Shown: one piece after another, positions 22,368-34,851 of the stretch
How the letters are laid out: each line of letters starts with the position of its first letter
Position numbering within the stretch: position 1 is the first letter of the stretch
Assembly: GCF_037038585.1 (NCBI RefSeq)
Contig: NC_092524.1
Coordinates: forward strand, 70,270,552 to 70,334,551
Direction of reading: 5' to 3'
From: Patagioenas fasciata
Taxonomy: Eukaryota; Chordata; Aves; Columbiformes; Columbidae
DNA length: 64,000 nucleotides
Notes under the pieces: model-generated
What the model was told of the DNA's origin: nothing
What the model saw: only the letters and a program-made list of their open reading frames with translations
The model's database searches: none
Program-made: the position numbers and the translations under genes

Positions 22368-22414
22368 TATATATATATATATGTATATGTGTATACATAT
22401 ATATATATATATGT
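22368..22414. repeat. TA/TG microsatellite, palindromic
   Basis: A run of TA dinucleotides interrupted in the middle by GTATATGTGTATACA, so that the whole array is nearly self-complementary and could extrude as a hairpin. Confidence 0.9.
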
Positions 22415-24448
22415 AAAGGAAGTATTTGAATTCCCATGCTAGAGTTCTGCATAATTTTGTGATTTTGGCAAGAAACCTTTGAACAAAGATTTTAAATACA
22501 GAATCTCACTCAAGATCTGTCCATCCAAGCAACTTAATGGAAAATCAGGGCTGCTGAGAAAGAAATTCTTCAGTGGCTTCAATAAAATACCTTCCCATTC
22601 AGGAGCAGTTCCTTCGAATCCCAGCAGGTAACAACTGGTTTATCCAACAGCACTTGGGGCTAATAAACCTTCAGAAACTGTTTAAACATCATAGTTTTTT
22701 TATAAATCCTGATAAATTCTTAACCTCCTGCAGCAGCTACTCACACAACCCACACTGGTGATCTATGCAGAGCTAAACAAACACCTGTTTCCTCCTTTTT
22801 TAACCAGGTCTAATATATTTAAGAGCAGGTTTAGGGTTTTCTTTCCCTTCTGCGCAAGGTTCCAAGCCCACTCGCTCCCGGCCCACCCGCTGCTGCTTTG
22901 TGCAGATGCAGTCCATCCAGATGGGACCTGTCACAAAGAAAACTTGCCCAATTTTGGCTGTTCTGAAAGATTTATGAAGGCAGTGTGATGCGGCACAGAG
23001 TTAAATACGCTTCAAGAAGTTATCAGAGCTTTTTAGGCCAGATGAGCATTTTCACCTCCTGGGAGCACAACATTTTCATCTGGTACCAAAGGTCCTCACG
23101 TCAAACATTACCACGGTCTCATCTCCACTCCATGTAGAATCAAACTCAGGTCTTTAATTAGTATATCATACTGCATAGAGCCATAAGCATATGCCTATGC
23201 TATTGGCATTTAGTTGTTTTCTCTTTTTGTCCTGGTGTCCGTAAGCACTAACTCGAGACACAGGCAGGACAAGCCAGGTTTTTCTCTCTTGTTTTATTAA
23301 AATTAAAAAATAATTTTTAAAAAGTCATTTCTGGCGGTTTAACAAATTCCTCAATCCATCGCTATCCCAAGGCTTTCTCAAGTACTACCCCAGAATCCAG
23401 TTCTTCATTTGTCACTGCTAAAAACAAACAGAAAAACCCCACCAAACCAACCAACATCCCCTAAAAAACATATCCTACACATCTCTTATATCCATCGTTC
23501 ATTTTAAATTAAGCTTTGGTTATCGCAGCCTGCTTAGGTGAAAAGGCACACAGCATATCCAACAAGAGTATTTTAACTCCTGGCATTTGTAGTATCTTAA
23601 TCAGGCTGGGATTTATTATGATATTTCAATGTATTTAGAGACTCTCGTTAAAGAAAAGCACACAGAATGTCTCCCCTAATTTCATTTCAGCTAAACAGTG
23701 GAGTTCCTTTTGAAGCTCTGTGGCACTATCTGCCTTCCCAGCAGCAGAAGAGCCAGAGTCCTGGTGTAAATCAGAGCCATGCACCCAGCCCTGTGATACA
23801 GGGGGCTGCAAAGGCTGACTACAGTGCTTCCAACCCACAGCTGCTTTCCTCCCACATCTCCAAATGCCATTTTCAATCTTTAACGGCTAAAGCAGCAGTT
23901 AAGGACATGGAAAAATTCTCATAGAGTGGAAAATTACACACAGACCGCAGAACAATAATGGTATTTAGTTCTTATGGCACACGACGCTTCGCAGATTCAA
24001 AGCGCTGTGTTTACGAGCGTCAGCTCAAGAAATAAATGTTATGCCTCAGGTCTGTTAAGCAATATTGAACTCCTCCAGGTGCTATCAATATATCCAAATA
24101 TCAGTGTTGGCCTGTCCAGCTGTGTCCTGGTCCGGCCCAAGCCAGCAGCAAAGAGAAGCTGAGATTTGGAATTTCACCCAGCACCACCCCAGTTCTAATG
24201 ACGTGTCTGTTTGGAAATGTAGAAAGGAAAGATCAATTCATGCCAAAGGCTGAGCTGCGATACCTAAAACAGTCCTTTGAACAGGAATTATGGTACATTA
24301 GCCCTCGTTCTTGATTAACTGCAGAACTCATATTAGCCATTGTTATAAATATGACTCAGAAGAGCCCCGGGAATGCCAGCTCACAGTTCCCCAACATGTT
24401 GGTTTTACAGCTTGATGGAGCTGCCAATTGCACAGAGAAAAAGAATAT

Positions 24449-24468
24449 TATATATATATATATATATA
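24449..24468. repeat. TA dinucleotide microsatellite
   Basis: Ten uninterrupted TA units followed by CAACAAATACAAG. Likely polymorphic in length. Confidence 0.9.
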
Positions 24469-25067
24469 CAACAAATACAAGTTGCCAGCTCCACCGAGGG
24501 GAGAGTCAGTGAGTCAGATCGCAGAAGCCCACACAGCAAAACCAAGTCACCCCAAAAATCACTTTGCCATGTGAAAATATACTGAGCCTCCTAAGGCAGA
24601 GCTGTTCTGGCTGCCCTCGCACCAGGAGGACAGCAGAGACTGGATTGACGGTATTTACCTATTTCTACACTGTTTATTGGATATACAAACAGCACTTTAT
24701 CCTTCAACGTACAGGGCAGGGGAAGGAACCTGGTCAGTGCCATCATCGCACAGTGCCCGACACAGACTCCCAAGGAGGAGGAAACAGTTAAGACAGCCTA
24801 AAAAAAATAGCATTAGAAATAAAAATCACTGCCTTCTGCAGAGTTGCTCTGCGGTCAGATCACCAGTGTGTCCACAGCCACCTGAGCAGAGCGTCTGAAC
24901 ACCACCACATCTTCCACTGGTGCTTTGTGTGACTGGAAATGGTGACACGGCCACATGGTAAAGGGTACCTGCACCTTATAACATACAGCGCTTGTGCACG
25001 ACTGCATGCAATAATGCGACACTTTTAGAAGCCTTTAGAAATACCTTCAGACTTCACTCTCTTCCCA

Positions 25068-25252
25068 GTGAGGGTGTCAGAGCCTGGCCCAGGCTGCCCA
25101 GGGAGGTTGTGGAGTCTCCTTCTCTGCAGCCATTCAAACCCGCCTGGACACCTTCCTGTGGAACCTCAGCTGGGTGTTCCTGCTCCATGGGGGGATTGCA
25201 CTGGATGAGCTTTACAGGGCCCTTCCAGTCCCTCACATTCTGGGATTCCATA
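25068..25252 (+). mobile_element. CR1 LINE, first lineage, very short 3' end
   Basis: Only about 185 bp of sense CR1, beginning at GTGAGGGTGTCAGAGCC and ending CACATTCTGGGATTCCA. It is the shortest copy of the lineage here and shows that even minimal 3' ends were retrotransposed. Confidence 0.92.
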
Positions 25253-25799
25253 GCTTTAACATGCCGTGTTTTAATGCTACATATTCACTAAAGGATTTCT
25301 GATGCCCAGACACCACTTCTCTCAAAAGTCAAAAAAATATCGCTACTCTTCCATGAAACACCATCTTCAAAAATCTTTTTAAGAGTAAATGTGAGTGTTC
25401 ATGGGCCACAGTTCAAGCATTGCCCTGCACTGGGGGGACTTCCCACCCAGCTTCCCTTGGCTGGATTTGGCACATAGCCCTTGTCCTTCGCACACTCCCA
25501 AAAATGACTGATTCTTCAGAAAATATCCCTTCTCCCACCCGCCAGGCATGCAGAACGCTCGACCGCAGCAGGGTAAGGGCGACAACGCTGCCCGAACGCC
25601 CATGGAAATCTTACCCCCGTTTCTAATTAAAGACACATCACTATTCACAGGGCACCCGGGGCCCACCACGGCTCCATCACACAGCGGCAAGTCGAAGATA
25701 CACGGCCTGATAACTTTTTTCCAAGCGAAATTCATAGTGGGTCCTGCGGGCTGTCGTGTCACTTTGCCACAGGGACTGGCAGAAGAGTTACTGACCAAT

Positions 25800-25925
25800 T
25801 TTAAGCCTCGAGATGACCATTAGATCATTCGGTCTGATCTGTTCTGTAGCACGATACATTACGTTTTATCCTGCTACAGAGCCCAAGTGTGTGTCCGACC
25901 ACAACTTACATTCACGGTATCTTCG
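25800..25925 (-). mobile_element. Ancient CR1-like remnant
   Basis: The order GATGACCATTAGATCATTCGG, GTCTGATCTG, ATTACGTTTTATCCTGCTACA and GAGCCCAAGTGTGTGTCCGACC parallels the 3' end of old CR1 families shared among turtles, crocodilians and birds, read in antisense. Divergence is high and the edges are approximate. Confidence 0.45.
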
Positions 25926-27811
25926 ACAAGAACTTGATTCCTTCTACTTTACTTTATAACTGTTTTTGCAGGTGACCTGCACTTGTCCCTTTTGTTCATC
26001 AGCACTTTAGACCTTACTCACTCTTTTAAAATCCCTTCAGTATTGTGAGCTCTATTTTACACATTTGCTTTACTAGTTAAGAAATTGTTGCACCAAAAAT
26101 CCCCTAACTCAATTGTTTTAGGACGCTTGGGAGCAAGCTATCCAGTCCTGCTGATGTATAACTATTCTTTATTCCTAGTGATCACATAGCACTCATTGAA
26201 CCAAAGGACAATAACTTCTCACTAAACGAGTGCATCTGCTCCTCTCCAAGCAACACTCAGAAGTAGTTCATAAATATCACTATTAACAACCTTTTCATTT
26301 CTATCTGCTGTCACAACTAATATCTCTCTTAAAGGGACTTTATAGATTTTCAAAATTTGGATGCAGGTTTTATTTGGCACATTCTGCTCAATTTTTTCAA
26401 CAATTTCTTGAAATTCCAGTTTCATTAAGTATTTCTTTTCCTGCTCTCTGCATGAAATAAAAAGTTAAAAGGATTTAAGAATGAAGGTTCTGGTTGTCGG
26501 AAGCCATAACTACACATAAGATTACATATTACACTAAGCTGTTTAACGTGAAAACTAGCAGCAAACACACATCCCTTTGTGTAACGCCCTCCTCATTCCT
26601 CTGTGCAGAGACATTAGACAGTGAGAAGGTTGCTGAAAAACCCTTCCAGCCCCACCACGCTTTCTCATCTATTCCCATCCATTTGTTCAAATGGCCTCAG
26701 GGCCACGGAATTCTCTCTATAACTCAAGGAAGTAAATGTTGATTTACTGTGAAATATCTCCTGCGGCTCGCTGCCCTATAGCAGAGGCTCTGTATTATTT
26801 AATCTGTTAAGTAAAACGAAGTCATTGCAGGATAGCAATAGAAATGTACGCTATTTTCTTTAAACACTGCTTGGTTATCCCCAGTGCTCTGCAGCTCCTG
26901 CTGTTGAGTGCACAAGGGCAAGCGCCCGTTGGCTCTGAAAGGCTCCGCACTGGGTCTCTGCCTCATCCTTGTTGAGGTTGTTACTCAGGCAGTGATTTTC
27001 AGTGCTGCAAGCTTTCCTCTGAACAACTTCTGCACAGAACTGCTACAATACTCTTTTTTCCATTTTCATAGTGAAAACGAAAGGTGCTTCAAAACCATTA
27101 ATTTGCTGAACCGTCAAAAATAGTCATGCGCTATTTGCAAGATTAAAGTGTTGCAGTGGATATAACACAATGCACATGGAAACAGAAGCGAGGAAGGAAG
27201 AGGAGGGCATAAGCAAGTTTAATAACCGCTAGCATCACCATGAGGGAAGCGCCAAGTGAAATTACACCATCAAACACGGTAACGGGGATGGGCACGAAGA
27301 GCGTTATAGCAGGTGAACAAGCCAGGAGGATGTTGCCCCTGAGAGCAATAGCACAGAGAACGATCCGGGAGCAATGGGGGGATGTATAACATTAGCATTA
27401 ACTCGCCGTGTGATGTTACAGAAGAAAGATGCCCCGGTGCTCCTCTGAGATGGTAGGTATGAGATTCAGCATATTTTGAGCCCTGAAATTCCCCGCCAGC
27501 CTGCTCACTGGGCTCATAAAACATCGCTGTAACGCCATTTAATCAGAATGAACACAGCAGCAGTTAAATCTACTTATGCGATGATTCTACAGCCTGTCAT
27601 TCATCAGCACTAGTATCAAAGGCAACATTTTTAATAAAAATATATGAATTAAGCTCAATATATAAAAATAGTAACAAGGATATTGATGCGAGCTCTGGCA
27701 CGACCATGAATTCATTTTTTTGGAAAGAAAGAGGTTGTTCCTTCCAAGAGGGTTTGTGTACTGCATTTAACCCGCTGTGTTTGGAACTCTCTTTTTTGCA
27801 AAGTAGATATC

Positions 27812-27900
27812 ACAAAACCATGGGATCATTTCAGCTGGAAGGATCTCTGGGGTCTCTAATCCACCTGCTCAACGAGACAGACCCGGTATCTTCATCTCAT
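27812..27900 (-). mobile_element. Ancient CR1 3'-end remnant
   Basis: CACAAAACCATGGGATCATT followed by TCAGCTGGAAGGATCTCTGG and GGTCTCTAATCCACCTGCTC matches, with many substitutions, the generic antisense CR1 tail (hepatitis of substitutions aside, the order ATCATTT, TGGAAGGGACCTCTGG, TCTCTAGTCCAACC). Too short and old to assign to a subfamily. Confidence 0.45.
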
Positions 27901-29449
27901 TGTTCTATTTCTTTTCTCTTTCTCTCTGATGCTCAATTGATCTCATCTCCACTGAAAATCTGCAAGGTTTCCAAAGCACTAATTTGGAGGAAGCCCTTTG
28001 GTCTTTATCCCTGAGCCCAAAAAGCACCGATCCCTTTACTAGGCTTCGAGCAGGACACTCGGTAGGTGACATTCCTCCTTGCCATTGATAAACTGAGCCC
28101 TTGTTCTTAATTGCCCTTCCTTCCTGAACTTCGGTTTCCAGCTTACAAAGGCTTCGAAGCAGAGCGTGACAAGCTATTTAAATTACAAGGGTTCTTCTAA
28201 TGCTTCTTTTAACCATTTTCCTATTAATCTTCGTAACCCCCACTCAAATGTTGTGGCATTGCAGGTATTAGACAGCCTGACCTTTACAACCACCCATTAT
28301 CGACCAAAAACTAATATTAACACAAAACTCTTCTTTCATAGAGGGGAAGCCTGCATCGTTAATTGTGAAGAAATAATTCTGTTGGAATAACTACCCGTGG
28401 GTGCTTTTTAGGAGGAAAGATATTAGAAAATACTAATTCCTTTTCAAAGGAGTCACAGAATTACAATTTATGAAGGCAGTGTTCTTTTAACTAGTTGTAA
28501 TGATGAAGCATTGCGTTCGCAGCTCAGATAAGACGCCTCAAGGAGCTCTTCCAATTACGAGACGATACACACAGCGTCAGGGCAAGGGCACTTTATCTGG
28601 AGCGATGGAAGATCAAACAAAGGCCATCGGTGCCTTGAAATACAAAACACTGAGGCTCCCAAGTGTGGAGGGCTGATGGTTAATAAGAGTTGGAATTTGT
28701 AATTATGGGTCTCTAATGTAACAATGAGAAAAATTATAAGCGTTGGAAGAAAACTGGTGCAACTGTCGTGCTTTGGGCGAGTTAAACTGCAGCTTTGCAA
28801 TTTAACCTCCAGTTTGCTCCCAGCCTGAACCAGCCTGTGGTATCTCCTCATACCTGACTTCCACCCCACTCCACCAGAGAGCAGAGCTGGAAGGCACATC
28901 TTCTTATCACCTGTTCTCCCAAAGAACCACAGCCTCAGATCATGCAGAAAAACCAGTTCACTCATGCCAGTCTGTGTCCAGCAGTCCTGGAGCCCAACTT
29001 TGGATCAGCTGCTTTCCAGGAAAATCATTCTTTGTATACTTATATTTATGAGACTGAAGTACTTTAGGGAAAGGGCAACAACTTTCTTAAGAGTCATAGT
29101 GTGTTTGTTATCATGGCATCAGATCCCAAAGGAGATCTGCAGGTTTCAGTCTGAATGTTACCATTAGTGAATAACATGGTTATGGCAGGAAAAAAGGACA
29201 TAGCCTTGCAATATTTTTTTCAAAGAGGCAAACTTCCAACTTTGAGAGACCTTCTGGTTTGTTGGCCTCCTTCTGTAGCTCCCCTGGTTGTGGCAGTCAT
29301 GGTGGGGCTGGGGCAGGACAGCTCCCACCACATTGCTTTGACCAGAGACGATTCCACAAAGCCTGGCGAGCACTAGAGATGGAGATCTGGAAGAGGTGGC
29401 TGCCCGTGCTGAGCAGAGCTACCTCTGCTGTATGTGCATCAGTAGAACA

Positions 29450-29606
29450 GACGACAGAGGTGGCACCTCTGCCCCAAGGCTGCTGTCCCATGGGATCTCA
29501 CCTGCAGCAGGGGGCTCTTCAGCAGATCCTGGGGCTCTTCAGCCCTCAATAAGCTGTGGCAGATCTTCCTGAAGGTGAATGCAAACCCTCACATCCCATG
29601 ATCCCA
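29450..29606 (+). repeat. Direct repeat copy A, LTR-like
   Basis: From GGTGGCACCTCTGCCCC to CACATCCCATGATCC this segment is about 94% identical, without indels, to 31681-31836, at a constant offset of 2231 bp. The place of the polyadenylation signal reads AATAAG at 29548-29553. Together with copy B it may be the 3' half of a pair of LTRs or two insertions of one unnamed element. The sequence between the copies shows no retroviral genes. Confidence 0.85.
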
Positions 29607-31430
29607 GTTTCTGAGCCTGACACATCACCAGCTTGCAAAGCCTACATGCAAGCTGGGAAAGAGGGAAAAACTTCAAACTCAACACTTAATCTGTGCTCTG
29701 GCATTGGTAATCCTCTAAAAGTGGATGAAATTGGGGTCAGCCAGCTGCAGCAGGTGAGAATTTCTTCTCCTTCCCATAGATGCGGCTCCAGGAACAGAAG
29801 CAGATGTTTGAGACCTTACAATCCCCACAATGTAGACAGTACTTTCAAACCTCAAAACTCTCTCAATAAATCCACTGAAATCCCTTTTATACTCTCCCTC
29901 CACCAATGGTTAATGAGCCAGCCAGTTTTAGATGCTGAAAGGTATTGACCATCACAGGAGACTCCAGGCATCCTTTGAGTCCGTCCCAGGTTACACATGG
30001 AGAAGTGCTAAAAAGGATAAACCACAGGCACTTTTAATCCCCCATTTATTCAGGATACCAAATACACTGAAGGAAATTTCTATTCATGTGTACAGGCAGC
30101 ATATTAAACAGGTCTAGATACGTCAGCTCCATTTTCTGAACAAAGTAATTTACAAGTCCTGTGCAGCAACTGCACGTGCTACGTGACTCTGAAAGTCAGG
30201 TACGCAATTACCGGCAGTCACGGTCTGTGATTACTACACACATACAGATCACAAACTCCTCCTGTCTAAAGCTGTCCTTTCCTGGCGTGTTAATTTCTGA
30301 GGAGGTCTTGATATTTGAGCTGCGTGAGTGGTACAATCAGTTCTGCATGGAGCTGAACGCGCTTTGCCCAGCTCTGTGTGCCCTCGGGGAAGGGAGCTGC
30401 GTCGCGCTGCACTTCATGGTCTTGGCTGGGTGTGAGTCAATGTATGCACGCTCAACTGTTCCCCTGTGCGTAATGAAGGTCGTAAAAGCCAGGGAGAGCT
30501 GTAACATGTTCGTATTCGCATATCCAGGTCGAATAATCCTGTTCGCTGGTGTGCTGTACTAGCTGCTTGTACAGCTCATCAGGACTACCAGAAAGCGCTA
30601 TTTTATCGGTCCAAAATGTACACAATGAGAACAAAAAACGATCCCTCAAGGCTTTTCCTTCAGATAATTGATCTTCCTAGAAGACAGCACCGATAGGTAA
30701 ATAAATAAGCCTCACAAAGCTACTGTTCAAGGTCCTCTCTGCTGGTCATCCACTATCCAAGTCCTGCTGCTTTCTGCAGGTGAACGCTCAACAACATGCA
30801 TAATTCACGTGTCGTCTTTGCTTATCAGTCTCACCCTCACCCAGCACATCCCCTTCCTCCCCTCGAAAAGTCTTTTCAGAGTCAAGACTCCTAGAGCAGG
30901 CAAGAAGACAAAAATAAACCTGCACACTAACGTCATGAAATCCTTAATGTCTTGTGCACCGGGTGGGAAGTTGCCATACAGAATGCCAACAGAATATAAG
31001 GAAAATAGCAGGAGACAGTATCTGTGCTTGTTTTGCTGTTCGTTGGCTTTAAGTACCTCCCAGCACAAGCTCAGGGTTTTGCCTGAATTATAGGGGGTGG
31101 TGTAGAAACCACCTACACTGCACGGGAGGAAAAACATGAAATAGCCAATGCCTATAGCAGGAAGGCCGAATGCATGAAAGCAAGATCTCCCCAACATCTC
31201 TCTTATCAATGCAAACAAGTTAAGACAATGTGTTCTATTACACTCTATGTCAGTAAAACTCTAAACCCGTCTTTCCAGAATACCATCAGCCACGTCATTA
31301 TAAAATACTCACTGAACACGTATCGTTTCCTGTTATTACTACAAACCCTTAGCGTTCACATCAATGTGGTGAGCACGGGCCTGGTTGGAAGGACGTGGGA
31401 ATTGTCAAAGAAAGATGCACAGAATTGGAT
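29607..31430. other. Unique spacer between the direct repeats
   Basis: About 1.8 kb with no recognisable gag, pol or env sequence and no CR1. Open frames of about 130 codons on each strand (30161-30562 plus; 31218 down to 30805 minus) lack known domains. The stretch looks like ordinary host sequence, which argues against a simple provirus. Confidence 0.5.
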
Positions 31431-31836
31431 TCACTTAGAGAAAAAAACCAAGAGGGTAAGTGAAATGCGCAGAAGGTCTTTTCCAAGTTCAGGCCTCATT
31501 TTGTCAAGATGCCACCACAACCTGCTGGGCTGGGCAAGTCTCACCATCAGCAGGATGGGATGGTTTATATGGGGAAAGCGAGGAGCAGGTGAGGCGGACT
31601 CCAGAGGAGCAGGTTGTGAGCAGCTCTTCAATGGCACAAAGTGAGTGCTACAACCTGGTGGTGGCTCTGATGGGGATGTGGGACAGGAAGGTGGCACCTC
31701 TGCCCCAAGGCTGCTGTCCCATGGGATCTCACCTGCGGAGGGGGGCTCTTCAGCAGATCTTGGGGTTCTTCAGCCCTCAATAAACTGTGGCAGATCTTCC
31801 TGAAGGTGAACGTGAACCCTCACATCCCATGATCCA
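31431..31836 (+). repeat. Direct repeat copy B with promoter-like signals
   Basis: The last 156 bp (31681-31836) repeat copy A at 29450. Here the signal at 31779-31784 is a perfect AATAAA, and about 215 bp upstream stands TTTATATGG (31564-31572), a TATA-like box. That order (TATA, then AATAAA, then an end in CTCACA) is what an LTR would show. The left boundary is not defined because copy A does not share the upstream part. Confidence 0.6.
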
Positions 31837-34136
31837 AATTCTGCACAGTCTTTGAAACTTTGCACAAATGTATGGAAGGACTTCATGTCAAGTTAAGAGA
31901 ATAAAGGGGAAAATGGCTTTGGTTTGGCCCCTGGCTGGGATATTGATTTCCATTTCTAGTCTGAGCCCCGGTTTAGGGCTTTTAGATTGAAACCAAGTGC
32001 TCAAAGGTTAAAGAACAGTCACTACAAGGATGTGGAAGCACAGGCAGAAGGAAACATTAGCAATAAATGCTGCAGATATGCAAACAGATGCAGATAAGAG
32101 ACAAAAAAAAGAGTAGCAAGTTTTCAAAGATAAACTGAGATTCATCCGCGGTATTTCGTATAGTTCTCTCTCCATGATAAATCCAGCAGGGATAGGGATT
32201 AATTTTCAGAGCCCTGATGATGATTTAGCCATGTGGTTCCCATTTACCCCATGGCTCAGTCCCTGCTCACCATTCCAAGCATCTTGTGCCAGAAGTAGGC
32301 AAGGAAGGACGAAACAGTGGCAAGATACAGCCAAGGGGCAGCGCAGGACATGCGTTTCCACGTGCTGTCTATGAATAAGGACCAAAAACACCTTTTCATG
32401 GAAGTGAATTGCAAAAACATAAGGAGCAAACAGGAAAGGATTGTTCAAGATGTCTCACTAATAACAGACTTTGTGAAAATTGTACATTAAGGTCAGCGAG
32501 AGGCCACTAGGAACTTTAGGGGAAGATAATTTAGGATAGGGAATTAATTGTTTATACTGGATTTACAAAGCGTGCATCTTCACACAATATTGCATTGCTC
32601 GTGTGCCACCGTTAAAGTGATTGAACGGCCTTTAGTGACACTAAAACCATCACTCACGTGGTCTGTATGGCACCAAAGACATTGACCAGCAACTCTTCTG
32701 CTCCTCTCAGATCACACCAAAACTCCTTAAAATAAGGCAGATGAGACCTGAAATTGTTCTTACACTTTCTCTTCTTTTTAAAATAATCACAGCTGGAGTG
32801 ACAGTGATGTTCTCTTGGCGTATACCATGTCCTTACCACAGAGGTTGAAGAGTCAACAATGTCAGCTCATTTTTTCAATTTAAACTGTTATTAGAAATAT
32901 TACTGTTTCTAAAATATCAAAAAATCCAGAATTCACCATTATAATAATCCAACTTTGTTTAAAGTATTTCAGTCATCTGACAGCAGCATTTCTAAGAAGT
33001 AACCACCAATTGCTTTTTATTTCATTTTCGGCAAACCAGAAAGAAATCTCCTTTAAAAAATAAAGAACTTGCTGCAAGCCTTCCTTTTCTAAAATGGATT
33101 CTCCACTCAAACAAATGAGACTTTCTGATGTCATCTAGACTGTAATATCACAAGAAGAATCAGCAAAGAGTGATACTGGAGGGGCAAATGTAAGAATGAT
33201 GACAGAAATTTAATTAGACTTGAAAAAGTTAATGAGAAGTTGTATATAATACATGAAAAAAAGCAGCAAAGACTTCAGTAAGTATGAGGCATTTCAGAGA
33301 TTGTGCTGATGACTTACAAAAGTAATTAAAATGGTGTTTGTATGAAGCCCCTGTCTGGAGCAGAGAACAATGGGATACGTGGATGGATAAATGGTGAGAG
33401 TTTAAAGCAGAGGCGTTAACCAGAAATTGGGAGTAAAGGAACCCCCTGTTCTGATGAATTTTAGTTAATTGCTGCACCATTTCAATCCAAGCTTTTGGCT
33501 GGGAAGAAATGTTTAACTCTCCTTTCATTGTGGAGGTTCATCTCTTATGAGTTACTCTCTGAAACGGCTGCTGCTACAGGAAAAAAGACCATGAAAAAAA
33601 GATGGCGTTAAACAGTTAAAATATATCCACTCTGTGCCAGAACACATGAAACTGCAAAGAAGAACAGAGACTAATCTGGAAGGATCATGAGACCTCAGGG
33701 GGATGCAGAAGAGCTCACACGCGGCCATGACAAACGCCATTGCTATGCTGCTCAGGGTTTGCTGGGTGCCTCCCCACCCTCGGCGACATCCTCACCCGGC
33801 AAGGTGACCACAGGCTCTGCCGGGAAAAGGTCCCTCTGTCCTTGTCGTCCAGCCTTTTGTAGGACCAGCCTGCATTCCCAATTTCTCCTGGGTCACATCT
33901 TCAGCTGGAGAAATGCCACGAGCACAAACATCTGAGCATCCACCTGCACCTTGAATTTGGAAGTGACTGCGTGTATTACACGGTATGGATGTAATGTGTC
34001 CCCTGACACAGAGAGATGGTGCTCCTGAGAAGTCATGGACTTTCTGGATCATTCCCTATTGCATGGGGCAAAAATTCAACTCATGAAAGGCAGAGGCAGC
34101 ACTTGCACAGTAGCACGGAGAAAGGCTGCGAGAAAG
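31837..34136. other. Unique non-coding sequence
   Basis: No supported gene or repeat. AT-rich, with A/T-runs at 32855-32930 and 33005-33062. Short open frames only. Confidence 0.55.
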
Positions 34137-34851
34137 CCAGTATAAGTTGGGGAATGACCTATTAGAGAGCAGTGTAGGGGAAAGGGAGCTGGGGTCCTGG
34201 GGACAGCAGGGTGACCATGAGCCAGCACTGGGCCCTTGTGGCCAGGAAGGCCAATGGTACCTGGGGTGGGTTAGAAGGGGGTGGTCAGTAGGTCAGAGAG
34301 GTTCTCCTGCCCCTCTGCTCTGCCCTGGGGAGACCACACCTGGAATATTGTGTCCAGTTGTGGCCCCTCAGCTCCAGAAGGACAGGGAACTGCTGGAGAG
34401 AGTCCAGCGCAGCCACCAAGATGCTGAAGGGAGTGGAGCATCTCCCGTGTGAGGAAAGGCTGAGGGAGCTGGGGCTCTGGAGCTGGAGAAGAGGAGACTG
34501 AGGGGGGACTCATTCCTGGGGATCAGTATGGAAAGGGGCAGTGTCAGGAGGATGGAGCCAGGCTCTTCTGGGTGACAACCAGCGACAGGACAAGGGGCAA
34601 TGGGTGCAAACTGGAACACAGGAGGTTCCACTTAAATTTGAGAAGAAACTTGTTCCTGGTGAGGGTGTCAGAGCCTGGCCCAGGCTGCCCAGGGAGGTTG
34701 TGGAGTCTCCTTCTCTGCAGACATTCAAACCCGCCTGGACCCCTTCCTGTGGAACCTCAGCTGGGTGTTCCTGCTCCAGGGGGATTGCACTGGATGAGCT
34801 TTACAGGGCCCTTCCAACCCCTCACATTCTGGGAGTCTGTGATTCTGTGAA
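34137..34851 (+). mobile_element. CR1 LINE, first lineage, about 0.7 kb
   Basis: Sense CR1 beginning CCAGTATAAGTTGGGGAATG and ending CACATTCTGGGAGTCTGTGATTCTGTGA, which shows two units of the CR1 terminal octamer-like repeat. It covers the reverse transcriptase C-terminus (segments for ERDLGVLG-, RPHLEYCVQL- and RELGLW-type motifs in broken frames) and the 3' untranslated region. The 5' truncation point coincides within a few bases with those of the copies at 46301 and 59040. Confidence 0.95.

Larger units (their letters stand above)
21581..25067. other. Unique AT-rich sequence with microsatellites
   Basis: About 3.5 kb without a supported gene. It holds a TA/TG palindromic microsatellite (22368-22414), a TA run (24449-24468) and an AT-rich conserved-looking block (22130-22300), each listed separately. 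The region 23220-23500 is A/T-rich with short homopolymers. Confidence 0.55.
25253..29449. other. Unique sequence with old CR1-like remnants
   Basis: More than 4 kb without a supported gene. Two decayed CR1-like pieces (25800-25925 and 27812-27900) are listed separately. A CpG-enriched patch at 25550-25690 has no accompanying promoter signals. AT-rich sequence with TAATATTAACAC-like motifs occupies 28160-28450. Confidence 0.5.

Noticed and set aside
30805..31218. 137-codon minus-strand open frame with hydrophobic stretches
   Set aside because: The hydrophobic runs come from T-rich codons; no membrane-protein family recognised and no splice sites that would make an exon.
29607..31430. Internal region of a provirus between two LTR-like repeats
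   Set aside because: No retroviral gene sequence is recognisable, and the spacer looks like host DNA.
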